A DNA stretch of 7,190 nt, from assembly GCA_964475385.1 (NCBI GenBank), contig CAYYWV010000117.1:1-7190 (forward strand). Reading direction: 5' to 3'. The translations under genes and the position numbers were made by a program. The DNA is from CAYYWV01 sp964475385. GTDB lineage: Bacteria; Pseudomonadota; Alphaproteobacteria; JAAXGF01. Shown here piece after piece: positions 1 to 5,566 of this stretch. How positions within the stretch are numbered: the stretch's first letter is position 1; each line of letters begins with the position of its first letter. The notes under the pieces are model-generated. The model was not told the DNA's origin. It did not search any database and saw only the letters and a list, made by a program, of their open reading frames with translations.

Positions 1-36
1 TTTGGTTATATGCGTCGCAAGAAAATTCGAGACCCA

Positions 37-123
37 GGTTTGCAAACCCGCCACGGCTACCAGATATTGTGGTTCATTGCGCTTTACCCCCTTTTAATTG
101 TATTATTTTGGGTTAATATTAAC
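37..123 (+). promoter_or_regulatory. AT-rich promoter region with two palindromes
   Basis: The first ~125 bases are much richer in A/T than the rest of the window. A possible sigma-70 promoter is TTGCGC (77-82), an 18-bp spacer, then TATTAT (101-106), predicting a start near 113. Two perfect 12-bp palindromes flank or overlap it: GGTTTGCAAACC at 37-48 and GTTAATATTAAC at 112-123. The second lies on the predicted start site, where a repressor could act. The downstream gene encodes an HTH protein, so autoregulation is a reasonable guess, but nothing here proves it. The -35 match is weak. Bases 1-36 show no recognisable gene end. Confidence 0.4.
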
Positions 124-182
124 GGAGAAACGGCTTCGGCATCGTCGTGTTGCGGTGCCTGTCCGTTGCCTGGAGGCAGTCG

Positions 183-830
183 ATGGCGAACCCCGATCCC
201 GATCTTCGGGTTCTGAAGACCGGGTCTTGCGCGGATGCCGGCGCGAAAGCCGAGCCGCCCGCGCCCGCGTGGCTGTCGGTCTCGGAGGCGAGCGCCCGGC
301 TCGGCGTTCCGGCGCGGCGGCTCAGGCGTTATCTCGAACGCCACGCAGGCGCGATCGAAACCCGGCGCACCGGTCGCAAGCATCTGATCGCCGCGCGTTC
401 GATGGCGACGCTCGCGCGGATTCGCGACCTCTACCGCGAGGGCGCGACCGCCGAGGACGTCGACCGCGCGTTGGGCGCAGAGGCCCGCGCGCCAACGCCC
501 GCCCGGTCCTCCGACCGCGTTCAAGAGACCCGGGCGCTGACCAACGCGGTGCTGACCGCGGCGACCGCCAAGCAGCTCGTCGAGCTCGAGCAGCAGGTGT
601 CGATGCTCCATACCCGGATCAACGAGATGGCCAGCGCGCTCGAACAACGGGACCGGGTGCTGCGGCGCGCGTTGATGGCGATGGTCGATCTGTTCCAGTA
701 CAACGAAAACGAGCGCCAGCTCGCCGAGCGCGAGCGCGACCGCGACAACGCCCATTACCACCAGCGGGTCATGCTGGCGCTGCAAGAGCTTTTGATGCAC
801 GCCCGCAAGCGACGGCGGCGCTGGTTCTAG
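183..830 (+). CDS. MerR-like helix-turn-helix protein with coiled coil
   Basis: Predicted 215-aa DNA-binding protein of unknown target. Residues about 29-98 resemble a MerR-type winged HTH: WLSVSEASARLGVPARRLRRY gives the helix-turn-helix, TGRKHLIAA the wing, and LARIRDLYREGATAEDVDRAL the following helices. Residues about 118-190 are rich in heptad-like hydrophobics with E, Q and R (LVELEQQVSMLHTRINEMA), suggesting a dimerising coiled coil. The tail ends in a basic run (HARKRRRRW). No Cys cluster or other obvious ligand-sensing domain is visible. The ATG at 183 is chosen because GGAGG (172-176) sits 6 nt before it and it begins MANPDP; the frame stays open upstream to a possible start at 147, which lacks such support. 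It converges tail-to-tail with the SprT-like gene, sharing the stop bases. The role is unknown; a transcription regulator or chromosome-associated factor are both possible. Confidence 0.72.
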   Translation: MANPDPDLRVLKTGSCADAGAKAEPPAPAWLSVSEASARLGVPARRLRRYLERHAGAIETRRTGRKHLIAARSMATLARIRDLYREGATAEDVDRALGAEARAPTPARSSDRVQETRALTNAVLTAATAKQLVELEQQVSMLHTRINEMASALEQRDRVLRRALMAMVDLFQYNENERQLAERERDRDNAHYHQRVMLALQELLMHARKRRRRWF

Positions 831-1375
831 GAGGCGGTCTGCGCGCACTCGTCCGCAAGCCTGCGGTCGCGAACCACCAACAGGCGGCCGAGGCGCGGCC
901 CGCAGCGGCGGCAGTAGCAATCGGCGAGACGCCGGCGCGGCGCGCGCACGTAATGGAACCGCTCGCCGCATTGGGCGCAGGCCCAGACAACGACCGCGTG
1001 CGCCTGCGGCGACAGATAAGGGATGTCGTGGGAGACTTGCGGCGGCTCGCCCAACAGCGCCATGATCCGCCGCCACCGCCAATCATGGCGGCAATGCGCC
1101 CGATAGCGAATGTCGGCGAGGACATGCGCGCATTCGTGCAAAAAGGTCGCGTCGCGGTCGGCTTCGCGGCCTGGGACGAGGAGCCGGGCGTTGAGCACGA
1201 TCCGCCGCTCGGCGGCGTAGGCCTTGCCGGCCACGGTCTTGGCCCGGCGGCTGATCTCGACCCGACAGGCGAGGCATGCGGCCCAGGCCCGGCCGAGCCG
1301 ACGGACGCGCTCGAGCCGATCGCTGAGCCCCCAGGCCGCCGCGCATTCCGCCACCGTTCCGATCGTTTTCGCCAT
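827..1375 (-). CDS. SprT-like zinc metalloprotease domain protein
   Basis: Predicted 182-aa protein of the SprT-like family (relatives include bacterial SprT/YgjP and the eukaryotic DNA-protein-crosslink protease SPRTN). The zinc-protease signature HECAH lies at residues 80-84, and the following CRHDW segment supplies a likely third zinc ligand, His97. This is followed by WRRIMALLG, typical of the family. The C-terminal part looks like a small zinc ribbon: CAQC (133-136) paired with CYCRRC (153-158). The N-terminal segment (residues 50-70, AYAAERRIVLNARLL) matches the strand that precedes the active-site helix. The ATG at 1375 is preferred because AGGAGG (1385-1380) precedes it by 4 nt; an upstream ATG in frame has no better site. 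A weak -10-like TATGCT (1403-1398) lies just upstream. Whether it is an active protease, and on what substrate, cannot be told from sequence. Confidence 0.8.
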   Translation of the reverse strand: MAKTIGTVAECAAAWGLSDRLERVRRLGRAWAACLACRVEISRRAKTVAGKAYAAERRIVLNARLLVPGREADRDATFLHECAHVLADIRYRAHCRHDWRWRRIMALLGEPPQVSHDIPYLSPQAHAVVVWACAQCGERFHYVRAPRRRLADCYCRRCGPRLGRLLVVRDRRLADECAQTAS

Positions 1376-1447
1376 GCGCCCTCCTCGGATCGCGCCGAGC
1401 ATAGCGAAGCGAGCGGCGTTCGCCACCCCGCCGTCGCAAGGCCGCGC

Positions 1448-1461
1448 TTGATGCATATCAA
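1448..1461 (+). promoter_or_regulatory. FNR/FixK/Anr-type operator upstream of usp gene
   Basis: TTGAT-GCAT-ATCAA is a perfect match to the FNR-family consensus TTGAT-N4-ATCAA. Its centre (1454.5) is about 70 bp before the Usp start at 1525. If it acts as a class II activator site at -41.5, transcription would begin near 1496, and a GATAGT at 1487-1492 could act as -10. It also lies about 80 bp from the divergent SprT-like gene, so either or both could be controlled. Control of Usp proteins by FNR/Anr regulators is known in other proteobacteria. Binding here is inferred. Confidence 0.65.
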
Positions 1462-1524
1462 TGCGGCGGCGGCCGCGAATCGGTTCGATAGTTGCGCCAG
1501 GCCATAGAGACGAAAGCGCCAGCG

Positions 1525-2049
1525 ATGCTTAAGACGATCCTCGTTTCCACCGACGGCTCCGACCACGCCGGCAAGGCCGTCGCGTTCGCGAGCGACCTCG
1601 CCGCGAAGTACGGCGCCGAGCTGATCATCCTTCACGTGCTTCTGCGCGGACACCTGCCCGAAGAGCTGCGGCGGCTGGTCGAGGTCGAAGGGCTTGTCGA
1701 GCCCCCGCCCCCGCCGCCGCCGCCGACGCCCGAAATCCCCGAGGCGATGGTGATCACGCCGGGCGGAGTCGGGGCCGAAACCGCCTCGCTGCGGACGCTT
1801 GAAGCGGTGGGCCGCCAGATCGTCAACGCCGCCGAACGCGCCGCCCGAGAATGCGGCGTCGCTTCGGTTCGCACGCTGATCGAGGACGGCGACGCCGCCG
1901 AGCGCATCCTCGACGTAGCGCGCCGCGAAGACGTTGACGCCATCGTGCTCGGCAGCCGCGGGCTCGGCACGCTCAAAGGGCTGCTGCTCGGCAGCGTTTC
2001 GCACAAGGTCGCTCAGCACGCCCACTGCATCTGCATCACCGTCAAGTAG
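1525..2049 (+). CDS. Universal stress protein, UspA family, with polyproline insert
   Basis: Predicted 174-aa cytoplasmic universal stress protein. It opens with the usual first strand and loop (MLKTILVSTDGSDHAGKAV) and ends with the ATP-binding signature G-x2-G-x9-G-S: GSRG at 143-146 and GS at 156-157, followed by VSHKVAQHAHCICITVK. This places it in the ATP-binding Usp class. It is longer than the usual 140-150 aa because of a segment at about 45-90 that includes eight consecutive prolines (60-67), so its synthesis should need EF-P. The ATG at 1525 is chosen because the family begins there; a TTG at 1492 would add 11 unsupported residues. The ribosome binding site is weak (GAGA at 1507-1510). 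The upstream FNR-type box suggests induction under low oxygen. The exact stress role is unknown. Confidence 0.9.
   Translation: MLKTILVSTDGSDHAGKAVAFASDLAAKYGAELIILHVLLRGHLPEELRRLVEVEGLVEPPPPPPPPTPEIPEAMVITPGGVGAETASLRTLEAVGRQIVNAAERAARECGVASVRTLIEDGDAAERILDVARREDVDAIVLGSRGLGTLKGLLLGSVSHKVAQHAHCICITVK
1702..1725 (+). repeat. Polyproline codon run (8 x CCN)
   Basis: Eight consecutive proline codons, CCC or CCG, inside the Usp gene. They lie in a low-complexity linker between the first alpha/beta unit and the second half of the domain. This is a ribosome-stalling sequence normally relieved by EF-P. Confidence 0.85.
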
Positions 2050-2128
2050 CGCGCGGATCCCGTGCGGTTTTCCGCCGCCAACGGCGCGTGATATCCTCGC
2101 CGCGGCAATCGTCGCGGAGGACTGTCCC

Positions 2129-2992
2129 GTGGACTGGAGCGCGCTGACCGACGACGCGCTTGAGCGCGCGCTCAACCCGCGCGTCGCGGTGCCCGACGCC
2201 GAGACGCATCTTGCGGCCTACGCGGCCCGCGCCGCGGCGGCGCGGGCGCGGCTTTCCGGCCGGCTCGACATCGCCTATGGCGAGGCGCCGGGCGAGCGGC
2301 TCGACGTCTTCGCGCCGGAGGACGCAAGCCGCGCGTCGATCCAGGTCTTCATCCACGGCGGCTATTGGCGGGCGCTCGACAAGTCCGACTTCAGCCACCT
2401 CGCCGAGCCGCTGGTCGCCGCCGGGGCCGTGGCCGTGCTCGTCAACTACGACCTTTGCCCGGCGGTGACGCTCGACGCGATCGTGCGCGAGGTCCGAAAC
2501 GCGATCCGCTGGGTCTACGAGAACGCGGCCTCGTTCGGCGGCGATCCCGCGCGGCTGTTCGTCTCGGGGCATTCGGCGGGCGCCCACCTCGCGGCGATGG
2601 CGATGGCGCATGACTGGGCCGCCGAAGGGCTGCCCGGCGACGCGATCAAAGGGGTGTTCGCGGTCAGCGGGGTCTATGAGCTTGCGCCGGTGACGCGGAT
2701 CTCGGTCAACGCCGAAATCGGGCTCGATCTGGACTGCGCGCTCCGCAACAGCCCGACGCTGCGCCCGCCGGGGCCGGTCGCGCCGCTCGTGATCGCGGTC
2801 GGCGGCGACGAGCCCGCGGGCTGGATCGCCCAGTCGGAGGACTTCTACGCCGCCTGCCGGAAGCGCGGGGTCGATTGCCGGTTCATGCGCGTCCCCGGGG
2901 TCCACCACTTCACGATCTTGGACCGCCTCGCCGACGGCGAAAGCGCGTTGTTCCGCGCGCTGGCCGATCAGATGGGGCTGGATCGGGCCTGA
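2129..2992 (+). CDS. Alpha/beta hydrolase, arylformamidase (kynurenine formamidase)-like
   Basis: Predicted 287-aa serine hydrolase. The oxyanion-hole motif HGGYW lies at 76-80, the nucleophile elbow GHSAG at 147-151 (Ser149), the acid is probably Asp227 (VGGDEPA), and the base His260 (GVHHF). HGGYWRALDKSDF followed by VNYDLCP is characteristic of the arylformamidase-like/BD-FAE esterases, which hydrolyse N-formylkynurenine or other small esters. The start is the GTG at 2129, read as Met: GGAGG (2116-2120) precedes it by 8 nt and the protein then begins MDWSALTDD. The frame is open further upstream, but that part overlaps the Usp gene. No other tryptophan-catabolism gene is visible, so the natural substrate is open and 'alpha/beta hydrolase' is the safer label. 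It is 79 nt behind the Usp gene and may have its own promoter. Confidence 0.85.
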   Translation: MDWSALTDDALERALNPRVAVPDAETHLAAYAARAAAARARLSGRLDIAYGEAPGERLDVFAPEDASRASIQVFIHGGYWRALDKSDFSHLAEPLVAAGAVAVLVNYDLCPAVTLDAIVREVRNAIRWVYENAASFGGDPARLFVSGHSAGAHLAAMAMAHDWAAEGLPGDAIKGVFAVSGVYELAPVTRISVNAEIGLDLDCALRNSPTLRPPGPVAPLVIAVGGDEPAGWIAQSEDFYAACRKRGVDCRFMRVPGVHHFTILDRLADGESALFRALADQMGLDRA

Positions 2993-3018
2993 CGCGGCCC
3001 GGCGATCTTTCTCTCCTT
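2984..3018 (+). terminator. Likely intrinsic terminator of the alpha/beta hydrolase gene
   Basis: A 6-bp all-GC stem, CGGGCC (2984-2989) with GGCCCG (2996-3001), encloses a 6-nt loop that contains the stop codon TGA (2990-2992). Four nucleotides later comes a pyrimidine tract (TCTTTCTCTCCTTT). The tract is interrupted and slightly displaced, so efficiency is uncertain, but its position at the end of the gene, facing a convergent gene, is right. Confidence 0.45.
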
Positions 3019-3023
3019 TGCGT

Positions 3024-3281
3024 TCAGGTTCCGGCGGGACAGTCCTCGGCGCCGCCGACGATCTCCAACAGCCTGCGAAACGCCTGTTCGAGCGCCTCGC
3101 GAGGATCGCCGAGACCGGGTTCGGGATCGGCCTTCTCCGCGCCGGCGCAAAAGCCAGGGATCGAAGGAAGAGGGACGGCCTCGCCGTGTCGGTCGCGGAC
3201 GGTGGTTTGGGGCGACGGCGCGCTCCCCGGACAACCGGCCGGCGCGGCATCAACGGTATTGCGGCCTGGATGCTCGGTCAT
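3024..3281 (-). CDS. Hypothetical small protein, 85 aa
   Basis: Not recognised. The frame runs from an ATG at 3281 to a TGA at 3024-3026. A ribosome binding site (GAGAGG) precedes the ATG by about 6 nt. The first half is rich in Pro, Gly and Ala with three scattered Cys in total (residues 17 and 45, and one near the end); the second half contains an amphipathic helix, GDPREALEQAFRRLLEIVGG. The third codon positions are mostly G or C, as expected for a real gene here. No signal peptide or transmembrane segment is seen. It lies 13 nt behind a 25-aa ORF and converges with the alpha/beta hydrolase gene (31 nt between stops). Overlapping frames on the other strand give arginine-rich low-quality translations, so I prefer this strand. 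Confidence 0.5.
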   Translation of the reverse strand: MTEHPGRNTVDAAPAGCPGSAPSPQTTVRDRHGEAVPLPSIPGFCAGAEKADPEPGLGDPREALEQAFRRLLEIVGGAEDCPAGT

Positions 3282-3294
3282 ATCTGGCCTCTCG

Positions 3295-3372
3295 TCAGGA
3301 CGAAAGTGCGAACCGTTCTTCGGAAAGACGCCCCTGCCCTTCCATACGCGCAGCTTCGATTCGGCGCGTCAT
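3295..3372 (-). CDS. Possible 25-aa small ORF or leader peptide
   Basis: A short ORF beginning MTRRIEAARMEGQGRL and ending EERFALSS. It has a strong Shine-Dalgarno, GGGAGG, 5 nt before its ATG, and stops 13 nt before the 85-aa ORF on the same strand. It could be a small protein or a leader peptide controlling the downstream gene. Its third-position composition is neutral and no homolog is recognised, so the main support is the ribosome binding site and the spacing. Confidence 0.35.
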   Translation of the reverse strand: MTRRIEAARMEGQGRLSEERFALSS

Positions 3373-3403
3373 GAACGCCTCCCAACGCGCCGGCCCGGGG
3401 CTT

Positions 3404-3460
3404 GCAAGCGGTCGAAAGCGTCGTCTTCGCGTCCTTCCGGGTCGCAGGCTCACCGCTTGC
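3404..3460 (-). repeat. 9-bp inverted repeat in the 3373-3800 gene-free stretch
   Basis: GCAAGCGGT (3404-3412) and ACCGCTTGC (3452-3460) are perfect inverted copies separated by 39 nt, with a smaller CGAA/TTCG stem inside (3413-3416 with 3426-3429). If the minus-strand small ORFs are transcribed from further upstream, this falls in their 5' leader. The rest of 3373-3800 shows a second small inverted repeat, GCGTAA (3470-3475) with TTACGC (3490-3495), and no gene I can support on either strand. Confidence 0.35.
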
Positions 3461-3753
3461 GGACCGTGAGCGTAAGGCTAACGAAAGGTTTACGCGCGAT
3501 CAGTGCCGACGGTCACAGCCCGTTGGGGCGGTCGCTCGACCTGGATCAAGGCCGAATCGCCTCGGCACGATCAGCAGGGCTCAAAAAGGACGAAAGGGGG
3601 ACGATGCCGCGCACCGCCGCATTACGACCCCGCGGCGCGTCCAGGCCGCAGAGACCGCCGCCCGCATCGACGCCTTTCTCGGCGCGCGCGACGCAGCGGT
3701 CCCCGGCGCGGCCGGAACGCTTGCCGCAAGACGGGCCATGGGCGGCCGGCGCT

Positions 3754-3764
3754 GGTATGATACC
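3754..3764 (+). promoter_or_regulatory. Possible extended -10 promoter and operator of the CMD-hpnE unit
   Basis: TGG-TATGAT (3753-3761) fits an extended -10 element (TGn plus a hexamer one base off TATAAT). Transcription would begin near 3768, giving a leader of about 33 nt before the ATG at 3801. The same bases form an inverted repeat, GGTAT-G-ATACC (3754-3764), which could serve as a repressor site. No good -35 is seen, as is common for extended -10 promoters. Confidence 0.4.
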
Positions 3765-3800
3765 GTCCCGACGCGGAGAAGAGAGATCAGGGACAGAGAC

Positions 3801-4127
3801 ATGGCGCAAGAAAAAGAGACGCTGCCCTCGGGAGCCGCCCGCCTCGCCCATGAGCGGCCCGACATGTGGCGCGCCTACCAGGCGTTCGGCAAGGCCTGCG
3901 CCGAGGCCGGCCCGCTGGACGCGCGAACCCAGCGGCTGGTCAAGCTCGCGCTCGCGGTGGGCGCGCGCAGCGAAGGCGCCGTGCACTCGCACGTGCGCCG
4001 CGCGCTCGCCGAAGGCGTTCCGGCGGATGCGCTGCGCCATGTCGCCCATCTGGCCGCGCCGACGCTCGGCTTCCCGACCGCGGTCGCGGCGCTGACCTGG
4101 ATCGACGACCTCGCCGACAAGGCCTGA
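3801..4127 (+). CDS. Carboxymuconolactone decarboxylase-like (AhpD-like) protein without redox cysteines
   Basis: Predicted 108-aa, all-helical CMD-domain protein. The core LDARTQRLVKLALAVGARSEGAVHSHVRRALAEGV (residues 39-73) aligns with the CMD/AhpD signature in which a CxxC pair precedes a His. Here the cysteine positions read Ala60 and Ser63, while His64 is kept. A thiol-disulfide peroxidase cycle like that of AhpD is therefore unlikely; a binding or decarboxylase-like role remains possible. The start at 3801 has AGGGA (3789-3793) 7 nt upstream. The frame stays open for 400 nt further upstream, but that stretch gives an arginine-rich translation with no family likeness and a shorter, typical-length protein is preferred. 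It lies 18 nt before hpnE in the same frame, suggesting one transcript. Its link to squalene synthesis is unknown. Confidence 0.8.
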   Translation: MAQEKETLPSGAARLAHERPDMWRAYQAFGKACAEAGPLDARTQRLVKLALAVGARSEGAVHSHVRRALAEGVPADALRHVAHLAAPTLGFPTAVAALTWIDDLADKA

Positions 4128-4145
4128 ACGGCGGCCGCCTTCAGG
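4123..4145 (+). promoter_or_regulatory. Intercistronic hairpin abutting the hpnE start codon
   Basis: CCTGAA (4123-4128) pairs perfectly with TTCAGG (4140-4145). Inside, after a one-base bulge, GGC (4130-4132) pairs with GCC (4137-4139) around a GGCC loop. The stop codon of the CMD-like gene (4125-4127) is in the 5' arm, and the GTG start of hpnE (4146) follows the 3' arm directly. In mRNA this would block ribosome entry at hpnE unless opened by a ribosome finishing the upstream gene, the usual geometry for translational coupling. Confidence 0.5.
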
Positions 4146-5438
4146 GTGCTTCGCTCCGGCCCGCATTCAGGCAGGCTTTCCGCCACCGTCCATGTGGTCG
4201 GCGCAGGGCTTGCCGGTCTCGCCGCCGCCGTGGCCCTTGCGGATCGCGGCTTGCGCGTCGCGCTTTACGACGCCGCGCCCCAGGCCGGGGGGCGGTGCCG
4301 GTCGTTCTACGAGCCTGCGCTCGATCGCTGGATCGACAACGGCAACCATTTGATCCTGGGCGCGAACCCGCGCGCGCTCGCTTATCTCGAGAAGCTGGGC
4401 GCGCGCGACCGGTTGCGGGGATGCGCGCGCCCGGTCTTCCCCTTCGTCGACCTTGCGAGCGGCGCGCGCTGGACGCTGAGGCCGGGGCGCGGCCCCTTGC
4501 CCCTGTGGCTGCTCGATCCCGCGCGCCGGGTGCCGGAGACCCGCGCCCGCGACTACCTCGCCGCCGCCTTGCGGCTCGCGCGCGCGCGCGCCGAGACGAC
4601 CGTCGCCGAGGCGTTCGGCCGCGACGGCCCCTTGTTCGCGCGGCTTTGGGAGCCGCTCGCCGTCGCCGTGCTCAACACCGAGGCCGAGGCCGCCGCGGCC
4701 AGCCTTCTGCGGCCGGTGTTCGCGCGAGTCTTCCTGCGCGGCGGCGAAAACGCGCGGGCCTTCGTCGCCCGCGAAGGGCTCTCGGACTGCTTCGTTGCGC
4801 CGGCGCTCGCCTGGCTCGAAGCGCGCGGCTGTCGACCGGCCTTCGGCGCGCGGCTGCGCGCGGTCGAGATCGCGGACGGGCGCGCGGCGGCCCTCGACTT
4901 CGCGGGCGGGCGCGTCGCGCTCGGCCCCGAGGACCGTGCGATTCTCGCCCTGCCGCCGGCGAGCGCCGCGCGCCTCGCGCCCGGGATCGCCGCGCCGCGC
5001 GCGCACCGGGCCATCGTCAACGGCCATTTCCGCCTCCCCCGCCCGGTCGCTCTTCCCGAGGATGCGCCCTTCCTCGGCCTGATCGGCGGGCTGGCGCAGT
5101 GGCTGTTCGTCCGCGGCGACGTGGCCTCGGCGACGGTGAGCGCGGCCGATGCGCTCGCCGAGCGGCCGGCGGGCGAGATCGCCGCGCGCCTGTGGGCCGA
5201 CGTCGCCCGCGCCCTCGCCCTCGACCGCGATGCGCCGCCGCCCGCGCGCATCGTCAAGGAGCGGCGGGCGACCTTCGCCCAGACCCCGGCCGAGGCCGCG
5301 CGTCGGCCGGGCGCGCGGACGCCGCTTCGCAACCTGTTCCTGGCCGGCGATTGGACCGACACCGGGCTTCCCGCGACCATCGAGAGCGCGATCGTTTCGG
5401 GCGAACGCGCGGCGCGCCTCGCCGCCGACGCGGCCTGA
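4146..5438 (+). CDS. hpnE: Hydroxysqualene dehydroxylase HpnE (FAD-dependent)
   Basis: Predicted 430-aa flavoenzyme of the squalene-associated amine-oxidase/phytoene-desaturase family. HpnE reductively removes the hydroxyl of hydroxysqualene, the last step from farnesyl diphosphate to squalene for hopanoids after HpnC and HpnD. The FAD-binding fold is clear: GAGLAG (19-24), acidic Asp42 at the end of the second strand, then GGRCRS (48-53). Family blocks follow: IDNGNHLILGAN, WTLRPGRGPLPLWLLD, LWEPLAVAVLNTE, IVNGHFRLP, RIVKERRATFAQTP and C-terminal GDWTDTGLPATIESA (401-415). Length and motifs show an intact gene. The GTG at 4146 is the only sensible start after the in-frame stop at 4125-4127; no spaced Shine-Dalgarno exists, which suggests coupling to the upstream gene. 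Unusually, no hpnC, hpnD or shc gene lies beside it here. Confidence 0.92.
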   Translation: MLRSGPHSGRLSATVHVVGAGLAGLAAAVALADRGLRVALYDAAPQAGGRCRSFYEPALDRWIDNGNHLILGANPRALAYLEKLGARDRLRGCARPVFPFVDLASGARWTLRPGRGPLPLWLLDPARRVPETRARDYLAAALRLARARAETTVAEAFGRDGPLFARLWEPLAVAVLNTEAEAAAASLLRPVFARVFLRGGENARAFVAREGLSDCFVAPALAWLEARGCRPAFGARLRAVEIADGRAAALDFAGGRVALGPEDRAILALPPASAARLAPGIAAPRAHRAIVNGHFRLPRPVALPEDAPFLGLIGGLAQWLFVRGDVASATVSAADALAERPAGEIAARLWADVARALALDRDAPPPARIVKERRATFAQTPAEAARRPGARTPLRNLFLAGDWTDTGLPATIESAIVSGERAARLAADAA

Positions 5439-5451
5439 ACGCCATCGGGAC

Positions 5452-5480
5452 TTGCCGAGCCTTCACCGCAACCGTAACCT
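5452..5480 (+). promoter_or_regulatory. Weak candidate promoter for the ribbon-helix-helix gene
   Basis: TTGCCG (5452-5457), a 17-bp spacer and TAACCT (5475-5480) fit a weak sigma-70 promoter. Transcription would start near 5487, so the mRNA would open with the hairpin at 5492-5534. The -10 matches only three of six consensus bases. Confidence 0.25.
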
Positions 5481-5534
5481 GAAAAGAAAAAAGGGCGCCT
5501 CCTGCGTCCCTCGAACGGTGGGAGAAAGCGCCCT
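5481..5534 (-). terminator. Hairpin with minus-strand T-tract; also leader hairpin of the + strand gene
   Basis: AGGGCGC (5492-5498) and GCGCCCT (5528-5534) form a perfect 7-bp stem. Inside, CTCC (5499-5502) can pair with GGAG (5521-5524) and CGT (5505-5507) with ACG (5515-5517). On the minus strand the stem is followed at once by TTTTTT-C-TTTT (from 5492 down to 5482), a textbook rho-independent terminator. No minus-strand gene is seen to its right, so either an antisense RNA ends here or the element serves the + strand as a 5' leader structure, where an A-tract precedes it. Confidence 0.55.
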
Positions 5535-5566
5535 AGGCCGAGACGACGCATTAGGGAGGAAACGTC

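Noticed and set aside
26..62. tRNA 3' end suggested by a GGTTTGCAAACC stem and a following ACCA
   Set aside because: There is no TTCRANNC T-loop, acceptor stem or anticodon arm.
94..122. CtrA site among the TTAA copies in the first promoter
   Set aside because: The TTAA copies are spaced by 15 and 2 bases, not 7.
84..1082. Long minus-strand open frame opposite the MerR-like gene
   Set aside because: High GC content makes antisense frames open by chance. Its translation is arginine/proline-rich with no family likeness, and the + strand gene has a good start and recognisable domains.
2042..3253. Long minus-strand open frame across the alpha/beta hydrolase gene
   Set aside because: It overlaps a clear hydrolase with all catalytic motifs, and its own translation is low-complexity and arginine-rich.
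3402..3800. N-terminal extension of the CMD-like protein in its open frame
   Set aside because: It would more than double the family length, shows no domain, and the ATG at 3801 has a proper ribosome binding site.
3604..4095. ATG at 3604 behind a purine run (AAGGGGG) as a separate gene
   Set aside because: The translation is Arg/Pro/Ser-rich and out of frame with the well-supported CMD-like gene that it overlaps.
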